Assembly: GCA_900769275.1 (NCBI GenBank)
Contig: CAAGGA010000125.1
Location: forward strand, 1 to 62,137
DNA length: 62,137 nucleotides
Origin: an uncultured Prevotella sp.
Lineage (GTDB): Bacteria > Bacteroidota > Bacteroidia > Bacteroidales > Bacteroidaceae
Direction: 5' to 3'
The translations under genes and the position numbers were made by a program. Every line of letters starts with the position of its first letter. The stretch's first letter is position 1. Under the pieces are notes generated by a model, which searched no databases, had not been told where the DNA came from, and was given only the letters and a program-made list of their open reading frames with translations. Shown here piece by piece: positions 43,019 to 51,834 of the stretch.

Positions 43019-43026
43019 CAAAATTA
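43019..43026 (-). promoter_or_regulatory. Promoter -7 box of tRNA-Ala
   Basis: Minus-strand TAATTTTG 16 bases above the tRNA 5' end. Confidence 0.55.
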
Positions 43027-43132
43027 CGTATTTTTTTCTTTATATACAAGAGAAAAACGTAAAAATATCTGCTAAAACTGGGTTTTTCGGCAGATTTATG
43101 TCATTTGTCTTTATTTCTTTGGAAAAAAAATA

Positions 43133-43140
43133 TATCTTTG
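43133..43140 (+). promoter_or_regulatory. Promoter -7 box of the T9SS plug gene
   Basis: TATCTTTG ends one base before the first in-frame ATG (43142), so the transcript should start inside that codon region and the true start is more likely 43166. Confidence 0.6.
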
Positions 43141-43165
43141 CATGATGAAGAATGATTGTTTTGCC

Positions 43166-44428
43166 ATGTCTAAGTATCTCGTATTGTTTTTATTGTGCGT
43201 GTTCTCTGTTACTGACTGCCTTGCGCAGATGCAGGAAATAAAGAGTAAGTCCGTTGCCTCGCTGCAGGTGGTGGCGGGGAATGAGTGGCTGAAAATTCCT
43301 TGTATTTTGCTTGGAGGGGACAGGAAAGTGAATATTTCCTTTGACCATCTCAGCCATGATGCCCGCAGATATACCTATACTGTCACGCATTGTGAGCCGG
43401 ACTGGAGTGATTCTGACGGATTGCTAACAAGTGACTATATCTCGGGGTTTCAGACGGGACTTTATATAGAGGATTACAAGACTTCGGTAAACACGAATCA
43501 GCTATATACCCATTACAGCCTGACTATCCCCAATGCAGACTGCAGGATAAGGACAAGCGGGAACTATAGGGTGGACATTATAGATGAGGAGGATGACGAT
43601 ACGGTGGCAAGTGTGCGGTTTATGGTTTACGAAAACCTTGTTGCCGTGGCAAAGGAGATAAAGGACAATACGGACATTGACTATCAACGTTCTCATCAGC
43701 AACTCGAATTGAGGGTGCAGTATCCCCTGTCAATCAATTGTATCAGTCCGAGGGAGCAGTTCAAGGTTGCGGTGATGCAGAACGGCAGGACAGACAATAT
43801 GGTATGGTGTCCGCCGGCACCGCAGCTGTTGGCTAATGCCCTTGTCTGGAAACATACTCCGGAACTTATTTTTCCGGCTGGCAACGAGTATCATAACTTC
43901 GAGATTCTCGATGTGGATCTGAACTCTTTTGGTGTCGAGAGCATAGACTGGGACGGAGAGTGGTATCATGTACATCTGTATCATGATTATCCCCGGCGTG
44001 CGTATGTATTTGAGAACGATGCCAATGGGGCTTTCCTGCTGCGTAATTCTGACAATTACGAGAGTGAGACCACGTCTGAATATGTCAGGGTGCATTTCTA
44101 TTATGATTCGCCCGAGCGTCTTCCCGGCGATGTGTATCTTTCCGGACGGTGGGCTACTGATGGGGACAGGCAGACGTATCTGATGGCTTATGATGAGGAG
44201 AGCGGATGCTACCAGGCAGAGATAACGATGAAATACGGTTACTATTCCTACCAGTATCTCCTGCTGCCGGACGGTGAAGAGGAGAATGTCGGTGTGGGAA
44301 AGCAGCCGTATTCCAAGACTTTTATGACAGAGGGTGATTTCTATCAGACTGAGAATGATTATCTCGTCCTTGCGTATTACAGGACACCTGCCGACCGCAC
44401 GTGGAGGTTGGTGGGGATAGGGGAGTGA
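43166..44428 (+). CDS. Type IX secretion system plug protein (DUF5103)
   Basis: 420 residues from MSKYLVLFLLCVFSVTDCLAQ (signal peptide). The mature part fits DUF5103, renamed the T9SS plug family, whose members close the lateral gate of the SprA translocon from the periplasm. Family landmarks are ISFDHLSHDARRYTYTVTHC, EPDWSDSD, YISGFQTGLYIEDYKTSVNT, LYTHYSLTIPN, and RTSGNYRVDI. The C-terminal half, with WYHVHLYHDYPRRAYVFEND, has beta-sandwich character. The start at 43142 collides with the promoter. Fits the T9SS sorting domain found on the GH10-like protein. Confidence 0.82.
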   Translation: MSKYLVLFLLCVFSVTDCLAQMQEIKSKSVASLQVVAGNEWLKIPCILLGGDRKVNISFDHLSHDARRYTYTVTHCEPDWSDSDGLLTSDYISGFQTGLYIEDYKTSVNTNQLYTHYSLTIPNADCRIRTSGNYRVDIIDEEDDDTVASVRFMVYENLVAVAKEIKDNTDIDYQRSHQQLELRVQYPLSINCISPREQFKVAVMQNGRTDNMVWCPPAPQLLANALVWKHTPELIFPAGNEYHNFEILDVDLNSFGVESIDWDGEWYHVHLYHDYPRRAYVFENDANGAFLLRNSDNYESETTSEYVRVHFYYDSPERLPGDVYLSGRWATDGDRQTYLMAYDEESGCYQAEITMKYGYYSYQYLLLPDGEEENVGVGKQPYSKTFMTEGDFYQTENDYLVLAYYRTPADRTWRLVGIGE

Positions 44429-44445
44429 TTGCCGGCAACCGCCTT

Positions 44446-44483
44446 AGGTAAGCGGTGCAAGGATAAAAGAAGCAGCATACCTG
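44446..44483. repeat. Degenerate E-family palindrome
   Basis: GGTAAGCGGTGCAAGGATAA then GCAGCATACCT, resembling E copies at 13711 and 15431. Lies between two converging genes. Confidence 0.35.
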
Positions 44484-44484
44484 T

Positions 44485-45198
44485 TCATGACTGATACAAC
44501 AGGTTTTCCAGCAGTTCAATCTTGGATTTCTGCAATGATTTTTTCTCCATCAGCAGGGTTGCGGAGGCAAGGGAATGCACGTCTGTGCCGGAATAGGTAT
44601 AGAAGCCTTCTTCGAGAAGTCCGGAGGCCTTGCTTTGCGCTGCCGGACCGTAGGCTCCGATGAGTGACATTATGTTCAGCTGAAATCGGATTCCTTGGGA
44701 GTGAAGCGTCTGGTAGTCATTCCAGTTCATGTACCGGTATCTTTCGGGATGGGCGAGGACGGGGATGAATCCGGCTTCTTTCATATCCTGAAGAATGTTA
44801 TGGAATCCGTAGGGTGCCTGCACGTACGAGGTTTCTACAAGTATCTGCTTCCCGCTCTTGTCATAGGTCAGGATGTCTCCTTTGCCAAGCCTGTCGATGA
44901 AGAGTGTGTCCAGCATGTATTCTGCTGCAAGATGCAGTCTTATCTTGCCTTTGTAGTTCCGGCATAATGTGTCATAGCCTTTCCTCAGATTGTCCGAGGT
45001 GTTGGGGATGTCCTCCATGATGTGAGGTGTCAGCCACACTTCTTCCATTCCCAGTGACTCATAATATTCAAGCACGGCAACAGCCTCCTCCATTGTCTTG
45101 ATGCCGTCATCGACACCTGGGAGGATATGGCTGTGCCAGTCCGTGAAGCCTTCAAGAAGACCGGAAGTCTTGTATGATTTCTTGAAACTGAAGAACAT
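44485..45198 (-). CDS. CpsB/YwqE-type tyrosine-protein phosphatase
   Basis: 237 residues of the PHP metal-dependent phosphatase family. FTDWHSHILPGVDDGI near residue 20 carries the first His pair and Asp, WLTPHIMED near 57 a His, LAAEYMLD a Glu, LVETSY a Glu, LAHPERY near 155 a His, and SGTDVHS near 213 the last Asp-His. The enzyme reverses tyrosine phosphorylation of the BY-kinase. It is the last gene of the three-gene polysaccharide operon, 66 bases after the kinase gene. Confidence 0.88.
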   Translation of the reverse strand: MFFSFKKSYKTSGLLEGFTDWHSHILPGVDDGIKTMEEAVAVLEYYESLGMEEVWLTPHIMEDIPNTSDNLRKGYDTLCRNYKGKIRLHLAAEYMLDTLFIDRLGKGDILTYDKSGKQILVETSYVQAPYGFHNILQDMKEAGFIPVLAHPERYRYMNWNDYQTLHSQGIRFQLNIMSLIGAYGPAAQSKASGLLEEGFYTYSGTDVHSLASATLLMEKKSLQKSKIELLENLLYQS

Positions 45199-45263
45199 TT
45201 TCTGTTCGCTGTTGCTGTGCTGCTTACGTTTGTATATAGGTGGGAAGTGACAGAGCCCCTCCT

Positions 45264-47765
45264 TTACTTGCTGTAACCCTCATCGTAGCTGTTGCCGTAG
45301 CCATAGCCGCCATAGCCGTAGCCATAGCCGTAGCCATAGCGATAGCCGTAACGACGGTATCCGTAACGGGAATTGGCAGTGAGGGTGCCGTTGAGGATAA
45401 TGCCCATATTGTTGAATTTGTGGTTGCGGTAATAATCCTCTATGGACGGCAGGAATTCTATTTCCATTATTCCGACGCGTATTACGAAGAGCGTCACGTC
45501 GCAGTATCTTGCAAGGATGCTGGTGTCGGCTACTATCTCTACTGGCGGGCAGTCGAAGAATACGTAGTCGAACTCCTTACGTATCTCGGCTATCATCTCT
45601 CCGAACCTGTCGTAGGATATTATTTCTGCTGGGTTAGGAGGCAGCGTACCTACTGGCAGGATATACAGATGTTCTGCATCGGATGCCTGAACGAGGAGGC
45701 TGCGCCAGTCGGACACTGATCCGTTGATATAGTCGGAGACACCCTGCTCGGGCTGGTCCACGTACTTTGAGAGGGAACGGCGGCGGAGGTCAAGGTCAAT
45801 GGCGCATACTTTCTTGGCTTTGAGCGACATGCACTTTGCGAGGTTGTACGTGATGAATGTCTTGCCGCTGTGTGGGTTGGCGGAGGTCGTCATGATGACT
45901 TTCATCTCCGGGTTGTTGCCCAGCATGAACTCAAGGTTGGTACGAAGTACGCGGTATGCCTCGTTGACTACGTTTCTGTTGCCTTGCTCGACGACGACTC
46001 TTCCTATGTAGTTTTCTTTCTCGTCGTTGCTGCGGTGATGTCTGTGCCTTGCCTTTTTCTTCTTTCTGAATATGCTTGAAAGGAATTGCTTTATCTTTGA
46101 CACTTTTTCTTCGTCGGGGAACTCTACGTTAGGCAGTTCTCCTACGAATGGTATCGTAAGATGTTCGATATCCCTGCGTCCGCGTACTTTCGAGTTTGCC
46201 CATTCGCGGAGAATAAAGAAGAAGAAGGGGATTGCGAGACCCAGCGCAATGGCGATAATCCATATCTTCTTTACATCGGGGAATGACTGGTATTTGGAAC
46301 CGGTGGAGGGCTGTAGGACGCGGGTGTTGTAGGCGGCAAATGCCTGATTCAGTTCGTTCTGCTCACGTGTCTGCAGGAGGAATGTATATAGTTGGTCCTT
46401 GATTTTGCGGCGTCGTTCGATATCGATGTAGTTTTTCTGCTTGAGAGGCGCTGCATCAATCTCGGCATTGTTGCGTGAGGTGGAGATGTTGAGCACGCCG
46501 AGTTGTGAGTTGAGCGTGCTGATATGGTTTTCGATGGTGGTGAGGATACCGTTGTGCAGCACAGCCATCTGTTTGTCCACATCGCCTACGAGGGGGTTCT
46601 CTTTTGTAGAGGAGGAGATGAGGTTGCTGCGGTTGAGTACCAATGCGTTGTACTGTCCTACCTGTTCGGAGAGTGAACTGTTGTGTACACCTGCCGGCAG
46701 GGGGAGGGTGATGCTGGGGTCGGTAGCCTTTTTGACTACGCCGCGGAAATACATCACGAGTGACAGTTCCTTTGATATTTCGAGGTTCTGGTTGTCGTAC
46801 TCCAGTGAGCGTGACTGATACTTCATTCCTTCGTTCTCGAAGTCGATGGTATGGTTTTCCATCTTGTATCGTGTCATCTCGTTCTCTACCTCGCCCAGTT
46901 CGGACTTGATGGCTTCAAGTCGCTTGTTGATGAACTTGTTGGTTGCTACGATGACCTGATTGCGGTTAGTCACCCATGTCTCGTTGTAGATGGCGATGAG
47001 GGTGTTGAGAATATCGTCGGCTCGCTCTATGTTGACATCGGAGAGGGATATGTCAATGACTGTGGACTCTTCATCGGTGTTGCTGATGGACATTCTGCTG
47101 AGGATTTGTCCTGTCACGGTGTCGTAACCGGTTCTGGTTACCGTGATGGGGTCATCGGAATGGCTTGCAAAGGACGGTGTCTTTTCGATGACGGTAGTGC
47201 CGAGGGGTGACTTGAATTTTTTGCCGAAGCGTGCCTGCAGTCTTGTGGTCTTTCCGTTTTGGTCGGTGAATTTCAGTGTGGCGCGTTCGTTGTCATTGAT
47301 TGTTACGGTGAACTGCACGTTGGTGTTATTTCCGATGCCGTTTACCGTGACCTTGATGGGAAGACTTGAGCCGTAGAGTACGGTGTTGCGGAGGCGTCCC
47401 CGTATCTCGTACTGGAAGTCGAGATTGAGTCTTTCCACTACCTTTCTCATAAGGGCAGGTTTCTGAAAGGCGATGATTTCGTTTTTCAGGGAGGAGTTTC
47501 TCTGACGTATTCCGCCTCCGCTCATTCTCGTGAAGACGTCATCCACGGCTTTGCTGCTGGCATCTTCCTTGATGACGATGGACGTGTTTCGGGTGAAGAC
47601 GGGAGGGGTCATGCGGAGGTATATGACAGCACATGCGCATGAGAGGCAGAGGCATATTACGAACCAATACCAGTTGCTGACGCATAGTCCGATGACGTCG
47701 GTGACATTCAGCGAGTTGCTTGACTCCTGCTCCTGTATCTTGGAGTTTGTGGGATTTGTGCTCAT
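45264..47765 (-). CDS. Polysaccharide co-polymerase / BY tyrosine autokinase (Wzc-like)
   Basis: 833 residues. Two membrane helices (about 28-50 and 520-540) enclose a periplasmic Wzz-type coiled coil. The cytoplasmic kinase has Walker A SANPHSGKTF near 625, Walker A' CAIDLDLRRRS, and Walker B YVFFDCPP. The C-terminus is a Gly/Tyr tail of about 30 residues: YGYRRYGYRYGYGYGYGYGG, the autophosphorylated cluster of such kinases. It controls chain length and export of capsule or EPS together with the Wza-like lipoprotein (upstream) and the phosphatase (downstream). Confidence 0.92.
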   Translation of the reverse strand: MSTNPTNSKIQEQESSNSLNVTDVIGLCVSNWYWFVICLCLSCACAVIYLRMTPPVFTRNTSIVIKEDASSKAVDDVFTRMSGGGIRQRNSSLKNEIIAFQKPALMRKVVERLNLDFQYEIRGRLRNTVLYGSSLPIKVTVNGIGNNTNVQFTVTINDNERATLKFTDQNGKTTRLQARFGKKFKSPLGTTVIEKTPSFASHSDDPITVTRTGYDTVTGQILSRMSISNTDEESTVIDISLSDVNIERADDILNTLIAIYNETWVTNRNQVIVATNKFINKRLEAIKSELGEVENEMTRYKMENHTIDFENEGMKYQSRSLEYDNQNLEISKELSLVMYFRGVVKKATDPSITLPLPAGVHNSSLSEQVGQYNALVLNRSNLISSSTKENPLVGDVDKQMAVLHNGILTTIENHISTLNSQLGVLNISTSRNNAEIDAAPLKQKNYIDIERRRKIKDQLYTFLLQTREQNELNQAFAAYNTRVLQPSTGSKYQSFPDVKKIWIIAIALGLAIPFFFFILREWANSKVRGRRDIEHLTIPFVGELPNVEFPDEEKVSKIKQFLSSIFRKKKKARHRHHRSNDEKENYIGRVVVEQGNRNVVNEAYRVLRTNLEFMLGNNPEMKVIMTTSANPHSGKTFITYNLAKCMSLKAKKVCAIDLDLRRRSLSKYVDQPEQGVSDYINGSVSDWRSLLVQASDAEHLYILPVGTLPPNPAEIISYDRFGEMIAEIRKEFDYVFFDCPPVEIVADTSILARYCDVTLFVIRVGIMEIEFLPSIEDYYRNHKFNNMGIILNGTLTANSRYGYRRYGYRYGYGYGYGYGGYGYGNSYDEGYSK

Positions 47766-47774
47766 GGGTTATTG

Positions 47775-48545
47775 TTATTTGACTATGTTGATGATTGAGA
47801 TTACGCTTGTACCGATGATTCCAGTCCAGAAGCCCCATGTGTTGAAGAGGTTGCCGTTGTTGGTGGAGGCTCTCTTTGTCTTGTTGTTAGGCTCGATATA
47901 TACGATGTCGTTCTGGTGCACGTAATATACGGGAGACTCATATACGTTTTTCATTTTCGTAAGGTCGAGTTCATACTGCGTGCGCAGTCCGTCTTCCTCT
48001 CTTATGACCAGTATGTTCTGGCGTTTTGCGTTGATGCTGAGGTCTCCGGATTCAGCGAGAAGTTCCCAAAAGGTGAATTTGTCTTTTTCGATGTTGATTT
48101 TCTTTCCGCCTCCTTCTCCGAGGATATAGACGTAGAGTCCTGTATAGTTGACGGTCACTATGGCGTCATCGACGAGTTTTGAGGTTCTCAGCGCGTTCGT
48201 GATGTGTTCTGTTATTTCCTGTCGGTTCATGCCTGCTACCTTTATCTTTCCGAGTACGGGGAAGTCTATCTGCCCGTTGTCATCCACGACGTAGCCGATG
48301 TTGTTGCCAGATGATGAGCCGGATGATGCTCCGTTGCCGTTGATGTTGAACTGCTCTGTAAGCTGCTGGTTTCTTGATTTCACCATTATTGAGATACGGT
48401 CGCCCGGTCGCACCTTGAATGGGATGGAATTGACCATGACTTCTTCCGAGAGTCCCGGGTTGCGGTCTTGGAAGTAGGCGATGTTCTTTGGTGTACATGA
48501 TGCCAGGGCAACGATAAATAGCAATGGTAGAAGGAACTTCTTCAT
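47775..48545 (-). CDS. Wza-like polysaccharide export lipoprotein
   Basis: 256 residues. MKKFLLPLLFIVALASC gives a lipidation site at Cys17. The core is the polysaccharide-export domain (FKVRPGDRISIMVKSRNQQL) and a SLBB-type unit (NYTGLYVYILGEGGGKK). A hydrophobic C-terminal helix (WTGIIGTSVISIINIV) resembles the membrane-spanning end of Wza. A short Gly/Ser stretch (NGASSGSSSGNN) interrupts the first domain. First gene of the export operon with the autokinase 9 bases downstream. Confidence 0.88.
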   Translation of the reverse strand: MKKFLLPLLFIVALASCTPKNIAYFQDRNPGLSEEVMVNSIPFKVRPGDRISIMVKSRNQQLTEQFNINGNGASSGSSSGNNIGYVVDDNGQIDFPVLGKIKVAGMNRQEITEHITNALRTSKLVDDAIVTVNYTGLYVYILGEGGGKKINIEKDKFTFWELLAESGDLSINAKRQNILVIREEDGLRTQYELDLTKMKNVYESPVYYVHQNDIVYIEPNNKTKRASTNNGNLFNTWGFWTGIIGTSVISIINIVK

Positions 48546-48601
48546 GATGTCGTATTCTTTTATTTGTGGTATAATTTGCTTGTTTTTTTGGAATATCCGT
48601 G

Positions 48602-48609
48602 CAAAGTTA
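48602..48609 (-). promoter_or_regulatory. Promoter -7 box of the polysaccharide operon
   Basis: Minus-strand TAACTTTG, 57 bases above the Wza-like start. Confidence 0.55.
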
Positions 48610-48720
48610 CTAATAAATTTTGAAACCAGATTTATTATTACGGATTATTCTTTTGTCTGCCTGAAAAATAATACTTTTGTCCTTGAGATTGAGGGAATGT
48701 TTTCCTCTTTTTGTCCTAAT

Positions 48721-48810
48721 CTTTCTAATACTTAAAATCTTTCTAATCTTTCTAATACTTAAAATCTTTCTAATCTTTCTAATACTTAAAATCTTTCTAA
48801 TCTTTCTAAT
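48721..48810. repeat. Tandem nonamer array at the 3' end of the AraC gene
   Basis: Ten units of nine bases: CTTTCTAAT (A) and ACTTAAAAT (B) in order ABA ABA ABA A. The last unit supplies the TAG stop of the AraC gene (cta at 48806-48808). Confidence 0.9.
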
Positions 48811-49666
48811 ATCTCAGGCTTTCACGATAGTCGAGCGGAGTGAATCCGATGTTTTTCCTGAATACTCTTATGAAATAGGATACGTCGCGGAATCCTGTTT
48901 TCTCTGCTATTTCCTTGACTGGCAGTTCTGTCGTAAGCAGGAGGCTCTGTGCATGGTGTATCTTGCATTTTATGGCATATTGTAGCGGTGATATGCCGAG
49001 CGTGCTGTTGAATATTTTCCCGATGTATGATTTTGTCACACAGGCTATGTCCGCCATCTGTTCCAGCGTGACGTTTATATGGATGTTTTTCTTGATGAAG
49101 TCAGATACTTTTATTACTCTCTCGTCTGTATAGGCAAGGCGTTTTTCGGCGTATTTCATGAAATATGATGCAAGTATCCACACGAGTCCCTGCAATTGCA
49201 TTTTCTCGTATCTTTCCATTTCTGCATATCTCCGTGCATAATCTCTGTATTCGGGGTGGTTGTTGAACTCCTCTGCACTGGAGTAGGGTAGCGAGAGTCT
49301 TGGGTATAGGTGGCAGTAATTGGTGAACAGCAGGTCGGCGGCTTCGTTTGCCTTTACGGAATATGGAAAGGAATATATGTCGAAGAATCCTGTCCGGTCG
49401 CCGTACCGTTCATATACGAACATATAATAGAATTCGAGTCCTGGTTCGCAGATATAGCTGTGAGGCATGAAGCTCGGCACGAGATACATATATCCGGGCT
49501 GTACTTCTATGTCGCGGTCGTGGAAATGCAGCGTTGCTTTTCCTGCCTTGACATAATACATCCGGGCGAAGGGTGATGAGATGTCTGTTCCTCCCCATTT
49601 GTGTGTGGTTTTTGCATACCCGATGTTGAGTATGCAGATATTGACGAGTTCCAGTCCGATTTTCAT
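48806..49666 (-). CDS. AraC family transcriptional regulator
   Basis: 286 residues from MKIGLELVNICIL; the ATG overlaps the TGA of the upstream gene as ATGA, which decides this start over a longer frame. The N-terminal half is a cupin-like sensor (YYVKAGKATLHFHDRDIEVQ, YMYLVPSFMPHSYIC). The last ~100 residues hold two HTHs: LEQMADIACVTKSYIGKIFN and VKEIAEKTGFRDVSYFIRVF, the usual AraC signature (GFRDVSYF). Likely senses a small molecule; target unknown. It is next to, and in the same orientation as, the polysaccharide operon. Confidence 0.88.
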   Translation of the reverse strand: MKIGLELVNICILNIGYAKTTHKWGGTDISSPFARMYYVKAGKATLHFHDRDIEVQPGYMYLVPSFMPHSYICEPGLEFYYMFVYERYGDRTGFFDIYSFPYSVKANEAADLLFTNYCHLYPRLSLPYSSAEEFNNHPEYRDYARRYAEMERYEKMQLQGLVWILASYFMKYAEKRLAYTDERVIKVSDFIKKNIHINVTLEQMADIACVTKSYIGKIFNSTLGISPLQYAIKCKIHHAQSLLLTTELPVKEIAEKTGFRDVSYFIRVFRKNIGFTPLDYRESLRY

Positions 49667-50073
49667 GCTGTGGGTTTGCTTTTCAGGTGTTCTTTCGTCT
49701 TGTTCTCCTCGGTTGCCCTGCCTTCCCATTCTTCCCATTCTTTCATGGCGGCTTGCCAGTCCGTGGCGGGGTTGTCCTGAGTGTCGGCTTGCCCGATGGC
49801 TTTATCGCGTTCCTTGTCTCGCAGTCTTTTCGCTTTCATGTCGGCTATCGTGGCGTCGTCGAGTATCTTTATCGCTCCTCTGCTGATGGCATCTTTCAGT
49901 TCTTCTTCACCGAATGCTTTGCCTTGTTCGTTAAAGTCTGATATGTTGAACTCGAAATTGACGCGAAGCTGATGCCTGATTTGTTTCTGCTGAAACCTTG
50001 TCCCTGCATTTTTTCGGCGTAGGAGCATGGCTATGATGTCAATTTCATGCTGGCTGAATTTGTTTCTGCCCAT
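49663..50073 (-). CDS. Conserved Bacteroidales protein MGRNKF family
   Basis: 136 residues from MGRNKFSQHEIDIIAMLLRR. Basic helical N-terminus, FQQKQIRHQLRVNFEFNISDFNE, AISRGAIKILDDATI, then charged helices and a Lys-rich tail. I remember similar proteins across Prevotella and Bacteroides, all hypothetical. The ATG at 50136 is before the -7 region and adds an odd segment. It overlaps the AraC start by 4 bases, so they are coupled. A promoter lies about 60 bases above. Confidence 0.65.
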   Translation of the reverse strand: MGRNKFSQHEIDIIAMLLRRKNAGTRFQQKQIRHQLRVNFEFNISDFNEQGKAFGEEELKDAISRGAIKILDDATIADMKAKRLRDKERDKAIGQADTQDNPATDWQAAMKEWEEWEGRATEENKTKEHLKSKPTA

Positions 50074-50133
50074 ATTTCTGTAAAAATGAGTCTGGGGTTG
50101 GATGAAAATGTAATAAACATGTGAATATCTATG

Positions 50134-50141
50134 CAAAATTA
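50134..50141 (-). promoter_or_regulatory. Promoter -7 box of the MGRNKF-AraC operon
   Basis: Minus-strand TAATTTTG. It lies back to back with the Hc1 promoter. Confidence 0.55.
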
Positions 50142-50200
50142 CAAAAAATACACGGAAAAAGCAAAAAAATATGTTAAAATCGTGATTTTGTGCGTAATTG

Positions 50201-50233
50201 TTTGTGGATTAAGTATTTTTTTTGATAATTTTG
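50201..50233 (+). promoter_or_regulatory. Promoter of the Hc1-like gene
   Basis: TTTG (50201-50204), 21-bp spacer, TAATTTTG (50226-50233). Leader of about 58 bases. Confidence 0.65.
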
Positions 50234-50296
50234 CTACGAGTTTATTCTGCAATAAATAAAATTCACCTAATATTAACAATTAAAAGACTACAAACG

Positions 50297-50470
50297 ATGA
50301 AAGAACTTATCGCACAGATTGCTTCTGCATACGAGGCATTCGCAAAGGACGCAAACGCTCAGGCTGAGAATGGAAACAAGGCTGCCGGTACTCGTGCCCG
50401 CAAGGCTTCTCTTGAGATTGAGAAGGCTATGAAGGCTTTCCGCAAGGCAAGTATCGAGGCTGCCAAGTAA
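50297..50470 (+). CDS. Histone H1-like (Hc1) nucleoid protein
   Basis: 57 residues: MKELIAQIASAYEAFAKDAN, then an Ala/Lys-rich ARKASLEIEKAMKAFRKAS and an EAAK end. Matches the short Hc1-type proteins of Bacteroidetes, thought to bind DNA by the basic helix. The start at 50297 is preferred to an upstream ATG because of the promoter and the family N-terminus. A terminator follows about 115 bases later. Confidence 0.85.
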   Translation: MKELIAQIASAYEAFAKDANAQAENGNKAAGTRARKASLEIEKAMKAFRKASIEAAK

Positions 50471-50582
50471 GGAGGCATTTGGTTGTATGGTCGTTTAGTT
50501 GTTTGGTCGTCTGCTTTCATAGATGAGCCGAGCGTAAACCTCCGAATCACCAACAGAAAGACTTTTCTTAAAGTAATAATGA

Positions 50583-50631
50583 AAAAGCCGATTTCAGGAT
50601 TTCTCCTGCTAATCGGCTTTCTTTTTTTTAG
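50583..50631 (+). terminator. Rho-independent terminator after the Hc1-like gene
   Basis: AAAGCCGATT and AATCGGCTTT around an inner CAGGA/TCCTG stem, then a T-run of eight. Confidence 0.9.
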
Positions 50632-50642
50632 GTGGGAATTAA

Positions 50643-50804
50643 CCCAAATCGGTCATTAGCGTTATGATGATAACAACTTTTGTTTTTGAACAGATGTCTC
50701 TACGTTTTGAGGGTGCAATAGGGTTCCATTGTAACCGAAAAACGGAAAGGCAGATGACAAAAAGAAAGTTTGTTAGCGCATAATAGTCTAATGGTCGATT
50801 TGGG
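50643..50804 (+). mobile_element. 162-bp MITE-like element, copy 2
   Basis: Terminal inverted repeats CCCAAATCGGTCATTAG and, inverted, CCCAAATCGACCATTAG. Holds the 39-codon frame at 50664-50783 (MMITTFVFEQ ... TKRKFVSA). Same length as copies 1 and 3. Between Hc1 terminator and the DUF4293 gene. Confidence 0.85.
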
Positions 50805-50961
50805 TTTAAAAGAACCCGCCTTTATTGTATTGTATGGTATGGAAAATCGATGTGTGGGCACTATATGTGACTGCCTTGACCTTACAGGCGGAGTTTATCT
50901 TTCCCAGTTACATTCTTACATTTTTGCATGTGCCGCAGTGACTTGCATGAGGGTTGTCCTG

Positions 50962-51429
50962 CTACCTGATTCTGTCGATTGACCTGACGAGTCTTTCGTC
51001 TGCCATGATGCCGTGATGGGCAAGGAGGATGAATATCATTGCTACTATCGGCAGTGACAGGGCGGAGGCGGCATGGAAAGTATGTCCCTCTCCGACGCTT
51101 GTCTGCATTATCAATGCGCCGCAGGCTATGATTTCCACGAGGATTGACAATAACTGGATGTAGCAGTGCAGTGCCTGCGTCTTCCTGTTTTTGTACATGA
51201 AGATGATAGCGAGACTATAGAATGCGTTCAATGTCAGCAGGAACAGCGGTATGGCATAGAACGGATATGAGATTTTCCCATTGTTGCCGTCAATGACTCC
51301 GAGGCTTGTTACAGTGTTTGTTGCCTCAAGGGTATCTGTTGCTTCTACGGTGCCGAGGGGCATGAACGTGGTGAGGATGAAGCTGATGATGGCAAAGAGC
51401 AGGAAAAGCGTCTGTTTCCTTTGAATCAT
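50962..51429 (-). CDS. DUF4293 membrane protein
   Basis: 155 residues, four hydrophobic segments (about 7-25, 55-77, 90-108, 122-138). MIQRKQTLFLLFAIISFIL at the start matches DUF4293, a Bacteroidetes family of unknown function. Last gene of the bamD-rpoZ-DUF4293 operon: starts 4 bases after the rpoZ stop. The order is conserved in Bacteroidales as far as I recall. Confidence 0.85.
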   Translation of the reverse strand: MIQRKQTLFLLFAIISFILTTFMPLGTVEATDTLEATNTVTSLGVIDGNNGKISYPFYAIPLFLLTLNAFYSLAIIFMYKNRKTQALHCYIQLLSILVEIIACGALIMQTSVGEGHTFHAASALSLPIVAMIFILLAHHGIMADERLVRSIDRIR

Positions 51430-51432
51430 GGG

Positions 51433-51774
51433 TTAGTCCTCCTCTTCGTAATGGTGCTCCTTTGACGGGTCGCGCCAATAGACGTTCTTCTCGATGAACT
51501 CCTGTGTGGCGAGAAGTGTAGCTTTGGGAAGTTTCTCGTAGTATTGGCTTATTTCTATTTGCTCACGGTTTTCGAAGACTTCCTCCAGGCTGTCATTGTA
51601 ACTGGCAAACTCTGCAAGTTTCTTGCTGAGGTCTTGTTTTATCTCTGCGGATATCTGATTGGCGCGCTTGCCTATGATTGCAACGCTCTCGTAGATGTTG
51701 TCCGTTTCGTTGCAGAATTCCATGATGTTTCTGGTTACAGTGTTTACTGGTGCTTTTGATTTCTTGTAGTCCAT
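51433..51774 (-). CDS. rpoZ: RNA polymerase omega subunit (Bacteroidetes type)
   Basis: 113 residues. MDYKKSKAPVNTVTRN is the family opening; NIYESVAIIGKRANQISAEIK is the omega core (Arg-Ala-Asn-Gln-Ile helix). Longer than enterobacterial omega by an acidic C-terminal extension. Helps assemble RNA polymerase. Between bamD and DUF4293 in one transcript. Confidence 0.85.
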   Translation of the reverse strand: MDYKKSKAPVNTVTRNIMEFCNETDNIYESVAIIGKRANQISAEIKQDLSKKLAEFASYNDSLEEVFENREQIEISQYYEKLPKATLLATQEFIEKNVYWRDPSKEHHYEEED

Positions 51775-51834
51775 TATGAGTGTTGATGTTTTGTTTTTTT
51801 TACTGATGGGGTTGGTGATGACTGGTATCTGTGC

